From assembly GCA_036496805.1 (NCBI GenBank), contig DASXKN010000031.1:1-64000 (forward strand): a DNA stretch of 64,000 bases, written 5' to 3'. The notes below the pieces were generated by a model. It did no database searches and was not told the origin of the DNA. It worked only from the letters and a program-made list of their open reading frames with translations. The translations under genes and the position numbers were made by a program. Origin of the DNA: SZAS-103 sp036496805 (GTDB lineage Bacteria > Pseudomonadota > Gammaproteobacteria > Xanthomonadales > Xanthomonadaceae). Below are positions 8,581 to 16,614 of this stretch, piece by piece (the stretch's first letter is position 1; each line of letters begins with the position of its first letter).

Positions 8581-9326
8581 GCCAGCGCCTCCGCCACCGT
8601 CAGCCGTCCTTCGAGCAGGCAGCGGCCGAGCACCACGCCCGTGCAGCCGGTTTCGCGCACGGCGCGCACGTCGTCCGCGTCGCGCGCGCCGCCGGACGCC
8701 TGGATCGCCAGCGTCGGTGCGACCGCATGGATGCGCGCATACAGTTCGCAGTTCGGGCCAGACAACATGCCATCGCGATCGATGTCCGTGCACAGCAGAT
8801 GGCGCAGCCCGGCCTTGGCGTAGAACACCAGCATCGAGGCGAGATCGGCGCCGTGCGCGTCGCTGGCGAGTTCGGTCCAGCCATGCACCGGCAGGCGCCA
8901 CCAGCCATCCGCGTCGCGGCGCGTGTCGAGCGCCACGGCCACGCGTTCGGCGCCGAAGCGGGCGATCCAGCCGGCCACCGTTTCCGGCTCGCGCACCGCG
9001 AGCGAGCCGACAACGACGCGCTCGGCGCCCGCGTCGAGAATCGCACGCACGTCGTCCTCGGCGCGCACGCCGCCGCCGGTCTGCACGCGCAGGTCCGTCC
9101 GGGACGCGATCCGCTGGAGCAATGGCGCGAGCGTATAGCCGCCCGCCCGCGCTGCATCGAGGTCGACCAGATGCAGCCAGCCAGCACCTGCTTCCGCATA
9201 CGCGCGTGCGAACGCCATCGCGTAGTCGGCATAGCGCGTTTCCTGCTCGTAGTCGCCCTGTTTCAGGCGCACCACGCGACCGTCGCGCACGTCGATCGCC
9301 GGATAGACGGTGAATCCGGCGTTCAT
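8574..9326 (-). CDS. hisA: ProFAR isomerase
   Basis: A 250-residue barrel homologous to HisF. It isomerises the aminoaldose ProFAR to the aminoketose PRFAR. The catalytic aspartates are in VYPAIDVRDGRVV (residue 12) and LLCTDIDRDGML. The glycine-rich phosphate loops VQTGGGV and IQASGGA are present. Its start overlaps the hisH stop by 4 bases (ATGA). Confidence 0.96.
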   Translation of the reverse strand: MNAGFTVYPAIDVRDGRVVRLKQGDYEQETRYADYAMAFARAYAEAGAGWLHLVDLDAARAGGYTLAPLLQRIASRTDLRVQTGGGVRAEDDVRAILDAGAERVVVGSLAVREPETVAGWIARFGAERVAVALDTRRDADGWWRLPVHGWTELASDAHGADLASMLVFYAKAGLRHLLCTDIDRDGMLSGPNCELYARIHAVAPTLAIQASGGARDADDVRAVRETGCTGVVLGRCLLEGRLTVAEALAC

Positions 9327-9916
9327 GCGACACCCAGGAAATTCGCCAGCAGGCGCTGGCCGACGCGGCCCGAGCGTTCGGGGTGGAACTGCGCACCGGC
9401 GATGTTTCCGCGCTGCACGACGGCGGAGAAGACCTTCCCGTGATCGCTGGAAGCGACCGTCGCCTCGCCGATGTCAGCCGCATAGCCGTGCACGAAGTAC
9501 GCCTGCGCACCGTCGGCGACGCCATCGAGCAGTTTCGACGTGCTGCCTTTGCGCAGCCGGTTCCAGCCCATGTGTGGAACCCGGATGCCAGGCCCCGCAT
9601 CCATCCTGCGCACGCGTCCTGGCAGCAGGCCGAGGCATTCGACATCGCCCTCGTCCGAGGACTCGAACAGCAGTTGCATGCCGAGGCAGATGCCGAGTAG
9701 CGGGCGGTCGAGCACGCGCAAGGTCGCGACCAGGTCGAGTTCGCGCAACCGCCGCATTGCCGCCGCCGCCGCGCCTACGCCCGGCAGGATCACGCGATCG
9801 GCGCGGCGGATCGCGTCGCCATCGCCGCTCAGTTCCGCATCGACGCCGAGCCGCTGCAAGGCGTAGCGCACCGAGCCGATGTTGGCGCCGCCCGAATCGA
9901 CCAGCACGACCCGCAT
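9323..9916 (-). CDS. hisH: Imidazole glycerol phosphate synthase, glutamine amidotransferase subunit
   Basis: A 197-residue class I glutamine amidotransferase that feeds ammonia to HisF. The nucleophile elbow LLGICLGMQLLF holds the catalytic cysteine, and the His-Glu pair is in GAQFHPERSG. The start motif MRVVLVDSGGANIGSV matches the family's N-terminus. A 46-base gap separates it from hisB, the widest inside the structural part of the operon. Confidence 0.95.
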   Translation of the reverse strand: MRVVLVDSGGANIGSVRYALQRLGVDAELSGDGDAIRRADRVILPGVGAAAAAMRRLRELDLVATLRVLDRPLLGICLGMQLLFESSDEGDVECLGLLPGRVRRMDAGPGIRVPHMGWNRLRKGSTSKLLDGVADGAQAYFVHGYAADIGEATVASSDHGKVFSAVVQRGNIAGAQFHPERSGRVGQRLLANFLGVA

Positions 9917-9962
9917 CACGGGCCATCCCCTGTTCGCGTGTTCCTCGAAAGGGAAATGTCCT

Positions 9963-11096
9963 TCACAGGGTTCCCTTGGTGCTGGCCAGCACCGAGCCAT
10001 CGCGACGGATCGCCGCGCGCAGCGCCCGCGCAACCGCCTTGAAGCAGGCTTCGACCATGTGGTGCGCGTTCTCGCCGCGCACGCGCAGGTGCAGGTTGAT
10101 GCCGCCGGCGTCGCAGAGAGATCGGAAGAAATGCGGGACCAGTTCGGTCGCCAGGCCGCCGACTTCGGCACGCGGGAAAGCACCATCGAAGACGAAGTAA
10201 GCGCGCCCGGAAAGGTCCAGCGCTGCCTCGGCCAGCGACTCGTCCATCGGCAACACGACCGCCGCGCACGGACCTTCCTCGCCTGCCTCGACAACGCGCG
10301 GCGGGGCCGACCCGTAGCGCGCGATGCCGCGCTTGTCGCCGAGCGACTCGCGCAGCGCCTGACCGAGCGCCAGCGCGCAGTCCTCGACCGTGTGGTGCTC
10401 GTCGATGTGCAGGTCGCCGGTGCATGTCACCGACAGCGCGAAGCCGCCATGCTTGCCGAGCTGCTCGAGCATGTGGTCGAAGAAGCCGTGGCCGGTGGCG
10501 ATGGCCGGCTCGTCCACGCGATCGAGGTCGATCGCCACGCGCACGCGCGTCTCGCGCGTGGCGCGTTCGACGCGCGCGCTGCGACTGCTTCTGCAAAGCG
10601 CGTCGGCGATCGATTTCCAGTCGTCGCCTTCCGGCGCAAGCAGGAAGGCGCGCACGCCCAGGTTGTGCGCGAATTCGAGGTCGGTAGCGCGGTCGCCCAC
10701 CATCGCGCTGCGGGCGAGGTCGACGCTGCGGTCGCGCAGGTAGTGCATCGCCAGTCCAATCCCCGGCTTGCGCGTGGGCACACCATCGCGCATGGCGTTC
10801 TCGTGCGGGAAGCTCACGTCGACGAGTTCTTCGCTGAAGACGACCCCGGCCGATGCGAGGATCTGCACCAGCAGGCGATGAGGGCCATCGAAGCTCGCCT
10901 GCGGAAAACGCTCCGTGCCCAATCCGTCCTGGTTGCTGACCAGCACGAACTCGAAGCCGGCATCGCGCAGGCGCAGCAAGGCCGGGATCGCGCCGTCGAT
11001 GAGCCGCAGCTTCTCGTAGCTGTCGATCTGCTCGTCCGGCGGCTCGGCGATCAGGGTGCCGTCGCGGTCGACGAACAGGATTTTCCGCGCGCTCAT
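9963..11096 (-). CDS. hisB: Bifunctional histidinol-phosphatase / imidazoleglycerol-phosphate dehydratase
   Basis: A 377-residue fusion of an N-terminal HAD histidinol-phosphatase (nucleophile FVDRDGTL, residues about 8-15) and a C-terminal IGP dehydratase whose manganese sites are DHML, DEHHTVED and NAHHMVE. This fused form is typical of enterobacteria and Xanthomonadales. About 17 residues, starting SAPPRVV and ending GPCAA, sit between GIARYG and VVLPMDES, where I remember the E. coli protein joining directly. The insertion is in frame and does not touch the metal ligands. The start overlaps the hisC stop (ATGA). Confidence 0.95.
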   Translation of the reverse strand: MSARKILFVDRDGTLIAEPPDEQIDSYEKLRLIDGAIPALLRLRDAGFEFVLVSNQDGLGTERFPQASFDGPHRLLVQILASAGVVFSEELVDVSFPHENAMRDGVPTRKPGIGLAMHYLRDRSVDLARSAMVGDRATDLEFAHNLGVRAFLLAPEGDDWKSIADALCRSSRSARVERATRETRVRVAIDLDRVDEPAIATGHGFFDHMLEQLGKHGGFALSVTCTGDLHIDEHHTVEDCALALGQALRESLGDKRGIARYGSAPPRVVEAGEEGPCAAVVLPMDESLAEAALDLSGRAYFVFDGAFPRAEVGGLATELVPHFFRSLCDAGGINLHLRVRGENAHHMVEACFKAVARALRAAIRRDGSVLASTKGTL

Positions 11097-12163
11097 GCGG
11101 CCGCCTCCAGCGGCCGTGACAGCGCCGCCATCAGCACCGCGTTCTCTTCGGGGCTGCCGACGGTGATGCGCAACGCATCCTCCAGTCCCGGATAGCGACG
11201 CACGTCGCGCACGACGATGCCGCGCGCAAGCAGTTGCAGAAAGCGCGCGCCGGCGTCGTCGAAACGGACGGCCAGGAAATTCGCCTGCGATGGCAGGACT
11301 TCGCGCACGTCGGCGACGTGCGCCAGCCACGCGCGCAAGCGTTCGCGCTCGGCTCGCACGACGGCGATGCGCTTGTCGGTGCATGGCAATGCAGCCGGCG
11401 ACAAGGCAGCTTCGGCGGCTTCCACGCAAGGCGTAGGCAAGGGATACGGCGGCATGATCCGGCGCAGCAATGCCGCGACCTCGGGTGCTGCGATCAGGCA
11501 TCCGATACGCGCGGCCGCCAGCGCGTGAGCCTTCGACAGGGTACGCAGGACGACGAGGTTCTCATGCGTGGCCACTTCACCCGCGAGGCTTCCGGCGTCG
11601 GCGAATTCGACATAGGCCTCGTCCACGACCACCAGTGCGCGTCCGCGCAGCGCATCGACCAGCGCCAGCAACGCTTCCCGCGACGGCTGGCTCCCGGTCG
11701 GGTTGTTGGGCGCGCAGACGAAGACCAGCTTCACCGACGCATCGACCGCAGCGAGCACGGCTCCGAAATCCGGCATGAACCCGCTCGCGCGCGACAACGG
11801 CACGCAGCGCACGGCAGCGCCCTGCACCGCCGCGCAGACCGCGTACATGCCGAAGGTCGGTGGCTGCACCAGGATCGCATCGCGACCGGCGCGGCAGAAG
11901 GCGCGCACCAGCAGGTCGATCATCTCGTCGCTGCCGCGGCCGATCAGCAGGCGCGAGGCATCGATGCCGTAGAGCCCGGCCAACAATGCGCGCAACCGCG
12001 GTGGCTGCGGGTCGGGATAGCGATTGAGCGGAAGCGCGAGATCCTGCGGCCATGGCGATTCGTTGGCGTTGAGCAGGATGCCGTCGCTGCCAGCTTCCAT
12101 CCGCGCCGAGGAATAACCGGCCAGTTCCAGCAGCTCGGGACGCGCGAGGTCGAGGACGCTCAT
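11093..12163 (-). CDS. hisC: Histidinol-phosphate aminotransferase
   Basis: A 356-residue class I/II PLP aminotransferase converting imidazole-acetol phosphate to L-histidinol phosphate. NANESPWP near the N-terminus and APNNPTGS are diagnostic. The PLP lysine is in RTLSKAHALAAARIG, and the phosphate-binding arginine follows at the end of that motif. It sits between hisD and hisB with 4-base ATGA overlaps on both sides. Confidence 0.95.
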   Translation of the reverse strand: MSVLDLARPELLELAGYSSARMEAGSDGILLNANESPWPQDLALPLNRYPDPQPPRLRALLAGLYGIDASRLLIGRGSDEMIDLLVRAFCRAGRDAILVQPPTFGMYAVCAAVQGAAVRCVPLSRASGFMPDFGAVLAAVDASVKLVFVCAPNNPTGSQPSREALLALVDALRGRALVVVDEAYVEFADAGSLAGEVATHENLVVLRTLSKAHALAAARIGCLIAAPEVAALLRRIMPPYPLPTPCVEAAEAALSPAALPCTDKRIAVVRAERERLRAWLAHVADVREVLPSQANFLAVRFDDAGARFLQLLARGIVVRDVRRYPGLEDALRITVGSPEENAVLMAALSRPLEAAA

Positions 12164-13503
12164 GGCATCCCTCCGCGCTTTTCCAGCCGCACCCGCACCG
12201 CCTGCGCGTGCGCTCGCAGGCCCTCGGCCTCGGCCATCGCGATCGCGTCCGGACCGATCAGCGCAATGCCCTCGCGCGTGAGTTCCTGCACGGTGATCGC
12301 ACGCTGGAAGCTGGCGACCGACACGCCGCTGCACGCCCTCGCCCAGCCGTCGGTCGGCAGCACGTGGTTGGTGCCGCTACAGTAGTCGCCCACCGATTCG
12401 GGCGACCACGCGCCCAGGAATACCGAACCGGCGGCACGCACGCAGGCCAGCAGCGCACGCGGCACGGCGACCTGCAGGATCAGGTGTTCGGGCGCGTAGC
12501 GGTTCGACAGTTCGACCGCGTCTGCGATGCGATCCACGACGATGATCCGGCTGCACGCCAGCGATTGCTCCGCGATCGCGCGCCGCGGCAGCAGCCCGAG
12601 CTGGCGTTCGGCCGCCGCGCGCGTGGCCTCGGCCAGCGCAGGACTGTCGGTGACCAGCAGCACCTGCGAATCGACGCCGTGCTCGGCTTGCGCCAGCAGA
12701 TCGGCGGCGACGAATTCGGGATTGGCTTGCGCGTCGGCGATGACCAGCACTTCGGACGGGCCGGCCGGCATGTCGATCGCGACGCCGTCGGGCATCGCCG
12801 CGACCTGGCGCTTGGCTTCGGTGACCCAGGCGTTGCCCGGGCCGAACAGCTTGTCGCAGCGCGGCACGCTCGCGCTGCCGAAGGCCATCGCCGCGATCGC
12901 CTGCGCGCCGCCGATGGCGAACACGCGGTCGATGCCGCACATCCTCGCGGCGGCGAGCACGACCGGATCGACGCTGCCGTCCGCGCGCGGCGGCGTGCAC
13001 AGGATCGTTTCGCGGCACCCGGCGATGCGCGCCGGGGCACCGAGCATCAGCACGGTCGACGGCAGCGGCGCCGTGCCCGCTGGCACGTACAGGCCGACGC
13101 GGTCGAGCGGTCGCAGGATGCGTTCGCAGCGTACGCCAGGCGCGGTGTCGATGGCGTAGGCCGATGGCGCGCCCATCGCGTGGAAGGCCTCGATCCGCGC
13201 GAGCGCATTGCGCATGGCGACGCGCAACCCGGAGTCGAGGCGCTTCTCCGCCGCGTCCAGCGTCGCCGCATCGACTTCCAGCGCCGCCAGCTCGACGCCG
13301 TCGAAGCGCCGCGTCATCGCCAGCAAGGCGGCGTCGCCCTGCGCGCGCACCTGCTCGATGATGCGCGTCACCATTGCCGCGACATCGTTCGTTCGCTGGC
13401 GCGCCGGGCGCGCAAGCAGCCGCGCCTGCGTCGCCGCGTCGAGCTGCGACCATGTGCTGATCGTCAGGCGCGCCGAGGGAAGGATGGAAACCGTGGCGTT
13501 CAT
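12160..13503 (-). CDS. hisD: Histidinol dehydrogenase
   Basis: A 447-residue zinc enzyme oxidising L-histidinol twice with NAD+ to histidine. The NAD-binding signature from IDMPAGPSEVLVIAD to QAEHGVDSQ and the metal-ligand region GTNHVLPTDGWAR are present. Length is standard. Both ends overlap neighbours by 4 bases (hisC, hisG). Confidence 0.96.
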   Translation of the reverse strand: MNATVSILPSARLTISTWSQLDAATQARLLARPARQRTNDVAAMVTRIIEQVRAQGDAALLAMTRRFDGVELAALEVDAATLDAAEKRLDSGLRVAMRNALARIEAFHAMGAPSAYAIDTAPGVRCERILRPLDRVGLYVPAGTAPLPSTVLMLGAPARIAGCRETILCTPPRADGSVDPVVLAAARMCGIDRVFAIGGAQAIAAMAFGSASVPRCDKLFGPGNAWVTEAKRQVAAMPDGVAIDMPAGPSEVLVIADAQANPEFVAADLLAQAEHGVDSQVLLVTDSPALAEATRAAAERQLGLLPRRAIAEQSLACSRIIVVDRIADAVELSNRYAPEHLILQVAVPRALLACVRAAGSVFLGAWSPESVGDYCSGTNHVLPTDGWARACSGVSVASFQRAITVQELTREGIALIGPDAIAMAEAEGLRAHAQAVRVRLEKRGGMP

Positions 13504-14399
13504 GCGAGCATCTGCTCCACCGGCAGCACCAGCAGGCCGCGCGCGCCGGCCTTCTTCATGTCCTCGAGCCGTTGCCAGGTCACCGCGCCGCGGCAGACCG
13601 TCTGCAGGGAAACGTCGTCGACGCGGCCTTCGATCGAGGTCAGGGTCGGCACGTCGGCATCGCCGAGCAGGCGCAGCAGTTCGGGCAATGCGCCGCGTGG
13701 GGCCTGCATCATCACCAGCTTGCTGTTGCGCACCGACAGCACGCCGTCGAGGCGGCGCATCAGCAGCGCGGCGAGCTCGGCACGTTCGTCGCCAAAGGGT
13801 TGCGCCGGGCCGGCGAGCACGGCCTGCGTCTCCAGCACGGTGTCGAGCTCGCGCAACTGGTTCGCCGCGAGCGTGGCGCCGCTGGACACGAGGTCGCAGA
13901 TCGCGTCGGCCTGCCCGAGCCGCGGAGCGATCTCGACCGAACCCGACAGAACGACGATGCCCGCTTCGATTCCGCCAGCATCGAGCCATTCCTGCAGCAG
14001 GCGCGGATAGCTGGTGGCGATGCGCTTTCCGCGCAGGTCGGCGATGGCATCGATGCCAACGCCCTGCGGCGCGGCGATGGCGAGATGGCAGCCGCCGAAG
14101 CCCAGCGTACGCAATTCGCGGAATGCCTCTCCCCGGCCTTCGGCGACGCGATCGAGCGCCTGCTCGCGCAGCACGTTGCGACCGACCACGCCGAGGTCGC
14201 AGACGCCATCGGCGATCAGGCCGGGGATGTCGTCGTCGCGCACCAGCAGCAGGTCGATCGGCAGCGACTCGCCGTAGCAGAACAGGCGGTCGCGGCTCTC
14301 GCGGAAGCTCAGCCCGGCGCGCGCGAGCAGGTCGCGCGCGGGATCGGACAGGCGCCCGGATTTCTGGATGGCGATGCGTAGTCGGTCACGCGTGGTCAT
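13500..14399 (-). CDS. hisG: ATP phosphoribosyltransferase, long form
   Basis: A 299-residue HisG that condenses ATP with PRPP, the committed step. The PRPP-binding motif is VEIAPRLGQADAICDLVSSG. A C-terminal ACT-like regulatory domain (about 220-299) is present, so this is the long, histidine-inhibited form that does not need HisZ. The frame is open 16 codons upstream, but the ATG at 14397-14399 gives the usual N-terminus (MTTRDRLRIAIQKSGRL). The regulator gene ends 63 bases upstream. Confidence 0.95.
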   Translation of the reverse strand: MTTRDRLRIAIQKSGRLSDPARDLLARAGLSFRESRDRLFCYGESLPIDLLLVRDDDIPGLIADGVCDLGVVGRNVLREQALDRVAEGRGEAFRELRTLGFGGCHLAIAAPQGVGIDAIADLRGKRIATSYPRLLQEWLDAGGIEAGIVVLSGSVEIAPRLGQADAICDLVSSGATLAANQLRELDTVLETQAVLAGPAQPFGDERAELAALLMRRLDGVLSVRNSKLVMMQAPRGALPELLRLLGDADVPTLTSIEGRVDDVSLQTVCRGAVTWQRLEDMKKAGARGLLVLPVEQMLA

Positions 14400-14462
14400 G
14401 GCTGCTCCGGAACGAATGCGGTCTGGCGCCGGCACGGCGCTTCGCATCGCCGTGCGGTTCGA

Positions 14463-14786
14463 TCAGTGGCTGGCGTGATGGTGGCCAAGCCGCGACGCGG
14501 CCAGCCGGTAACCGCCCGCACCGCGCTCGAGGCAACGCGCGACACGGCCGATGGTGGTGACGCTGACCGCGGTGCGGTCGTGGATCTCGCGATACGGCAC
14601 GCCCGCGAGCAGCAGCGGGACGACACGCCAGCGGTCGGCAAGCGCCTCGAGTTCCGCCGGGGTGCACAGGTCCTCGAGGAAATGCCGCATGTCGCCGGTA
14701 TCGCCGATGCTGCACAGCGCCTCGCAGAGCTGGCGGATGGCCGAGCTCTCCCTGGCGCGGGTGACGGGGACCGATCGCTTCTTCAC
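14463..14786 (-). CDS. TrpR/YerC-family transcriptional regulator, likely his repressor
   Basis: A 107-residue helical protein of the Trp-repressor family. The core FLEDLCTPAELEALADRW and the helix-turn-helix YREIHDRTAVSVTTIGRV match YerC/YecD-type members. It starts with GTG at 14786; no internal ATG keeps the whole domain. It is the first gene of the his operon, and a palindrome lies 20 bases upstream of its start, so autoregulation together with histidine synthesis is the natural reading. I recall that comparative genomics proposed a TrpR-family 'HisR' for Xanthomonadales; this is consistent but untested here. Histidine as co-repressor is inference. Confidence 0.85.
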   Translation of the reverse strand: MKKRSVPVTRARESSAIRQLCEALCSIGDTGDMRHFLEDLCTPAELEALADRWRVVPLLLAGVPYREIHDRTAVSVTTIGRVARCLERGAGGYRLAASRLGHHHASH

Positions 14787-14805
14787 GGCTTCTTCGCCTG
14801 TCGTA

Positions 14806-14829
14806 AATGTATTAATGCGCTAATACATT
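14806..14829. promoter_or_regulatory. Palindromic operator of the his operon
   Basis: Perfect 9-bp arms AATGTATTA (14806-14814) and TAATACATT (14821-14829) around a 6-base centre, in an otherwise GC-rich region. Overall form resembles the trp operator (TGTACTAG-type arms), as expected for a TrpR-fold protein. It lies just upstream of the regulator's GTG start and overlaps the probable -10 region. A TTGACC hexamer (14848-14853, minus strand) is a possible -35. Confidence 0.7.
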
Positions 14830-14926
14830 GACATGACGAAGCGGACGGGTCAACCGGGCGCGGTGCGGGCGCCCGTCATCCGTTCAGCCATGGGCTTGCG
14901 ATCATGCCGGGACCGCGAAATCGCTT

Positions 14927-16591
14927 TCAGTCGCCGACACGCCGGAATGGAAGGTCGTACACCCCCAGCCTGCCGACCTCGAGGCCGGCAACCTTGCCGC
15001 TGGAATCGCGAACGAAGCGATATATCGTGCGCGGCGTCGAAAACGTGTCGACGGAAAGGATGTCAGGCCTTGCGACGTCCCATTGGCGATCATCCCTGGC
15101 GACGGCCAGGCGCCCGCCGACGACGCTTACATCATAGGTGGCAAGCGCCTCTTCGCTCCTGTACCGGCCCGCCAGCGAGGACAATTCATCGGGGCCCGGA
15201 TGCCACGCCCGTACCCGCCGGAATTCCGCCCGCCTGCCGTCGACGAAGTCGCGCACGAAGCGATCACGGCCGGTGAAGGTCATGGTCGAATCGATGTCCC
15301 TGAATATCCCGGGGGCCATGGCGGAGAACGTGTCTCCATGCGAAGCGCGCTGCAGCCTGCCTTCCCTGACTTCCAACTGCATCTGGACCGCGGTTCGCAC
15401 CGAGAACCAGGTTCCGGCGTAGGAGTCCAACTGCCCGGCCGGCGGCGTTGCAGCTTCAGGACTGGCGGGCGGCAGTGCGCCGGGCGCCGGCAACAACAGA
15501 TCCGCGACCTTGCGGCCCAGTGAAGCCGCATCCACTTCCCCGCCGGCGTTGCAAAGCAGCGCGATGGAGACGTGCTCGCCGGGATAGCGCGCGAGGAAAG
15601 CCTCGTACCCCGCCGTCTCGCCGTCATGCCAGATTTCGCGAAAGCCGTGATGGCTCGAAATTTCAAGGCCGCGCGCATAGGGAATGTCGCGTCCGTCCGC
15701 AAGGGTGGATTCCCGCTGCAATTCCGCGGTCACGAAGCGACCCAGCCTGCCGGCATCGAGTGCGTCGTTCCACGCCAGCAGGTCGCCCGTCGTGGTGAGA
15801 AGGCCTCCGCTTCCGATGACGTCGTCGAACGGCATGAGCTGGTGGTAGCCGTTCGAATCGGCGTCGTAGGCCACCGCGCGGGCCTTCACGACGCTCCGGA
15901 AGTCGTCGCGCCAGCGCGTGTGGAGCAGGCCCAGAGGCGCGAAGATCCGCTCGCTGCTGACCTTGGCCAGCGACTCGCCGCTCACCCGTTCGACGATGAT
16001 CGCCAGAAGGACGTAGCCGGTGTTGGAATACGAATACTCCGTGCCGGGACGGAAATTCAGGCTCTCCTGGCGTGCGGCGATCTCCAGCACGTCCTTCTGC
16101 GTGTAAAGGCGCGTGGTGCGCGGCCATCCGGCGATTTCCGCCAGGTCTTCCCAGTCCCGCAGGCCGCTTGTGTGGCCAAGGAGCTCGGCGATCGTGATCC
16201 TCGTGCCGTAGTCGGGCAACTCCGGAATGTACCTGCGTACGTCGTCGTCGAGTCCGAGCTTTCCCTGCTCCGCCAGCATCAACACCAGGGCAGCGGTGAA
16301 CTGCTTGGAGACCGATCCGGCCTCGAACACCGTACCGGGATCGATGGCTACGCCATGCTCCAGGTCGGCGCTCCCGTAAGCGCGAAAAAACCGCGGGCCG
16401 CCATCGTGTTCGGTGCCCAGGGCGCATCCGGGCGCGTCTGCACGGTTCCATTTCCGGAAGATCGCATCCACCTTCGCCGGAAAGTCCGCGGCATCGGGTG
16501 CATCCGCCTTCGCGAACTGCAGCAGCGCGCATAGTCCGAAAAGACCCGCGGCCCAGAGAGGCATTCCAGACCGCCGCCTGATTGCACGCAT
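14927..16591 (-). CDS. Class C beta-lactamase-fold serine hydrolase, secreted
   Basis: A 554-residue protein with a signal peptide (about 1-29), a beta-lactamase/D-aminopeptidase domain and an extra C-terminal beta-rich region (about 390-554). The catalytic SxxK is SVSK in FEAGSVSKQFTAAL. The YxN motif is YSN in EYSYSNTGY, and the third motif is HDG in IWHDGETAGY. This set fits the broad family of esterases, peptidases and D-aminopeptidases better than a dedicated AmpC lactamase, so the substrate is open. It follows the ammonia-lyase gene after 23 bases, probably as the third gene of the hisS operon. Confidence 0.87.
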   Translation of the reverse strand: MRAIRRRSGMPLWAAGLFGLCALLQFAKADAPDAADFPAKVDAIFRKWNRADAPGCALGTEHDGGPRFFRAYGSADLEHGVAIDPGTVFEAGSVSKQFTAALVLMLAEQGKLGLDDDVRRYIPELPDYGTRITIAELLGHTSGLRDWEDLAEIAGWPRTTRLYTQKDVLEIAARQESLNFRPGTEYSYSNTGYVLLAIIVERVSGESLAKVSSERIFAPLGLLHTRWRDDFRSVVKARAVAYDADSNGYHQLMPFDDVIGSGGLLTTTGDLLAWNDALDAGRLGRFVTAELQRESTLADGRDIPYARGLEISSHHGFREIWHDGETAGYEAFLARYPGEHVSIALLCNAGGEVDAASLGRKVADLLLPAPGALPPASPEAATPPAGQLDSYAGTWFSVRTAVQMQLEVREGRLQRASHGDTFSAMAPGIFRDIDSTMTFTGRDRFVRDFVDGRRAEFRRVRAWHPGPDELSSLAGRYRSEEALATYDVSVVGGRLAVARDDRQWDVARPDILSVDTFSTPRTIYRFVRDSSGKVAGLEVGRLGVYDLPFRRVGD

Positions 16592-16614
16592 GGCGAATGC
16601 AGGTCCGGATGAAA

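Noticed and set aside
12208..14010. A 600-codon plus-strand frame opposite hisD and hisG
   Set aside because: It mirrors third-position GC bias of the his genes, is rich in Arg/Ala/Gln, and has no recognisable domain. The minus-strand enzymes are certain.
14828..14833. Perfect TTGACA on the plus strand next to the his operator
   Set aside because: No plus-strand gene follows and no good -10 is placed downstream. It is a by-product of the palindrome's edge.
14927..16591. AmpC-type antibiotic resistance gene
   Set aside because: The fold and SxxK/YxN are shared by many esterases and peptidases. The HDG third motif and long C-terminal domain argue against a dedicated beta-lactamase.
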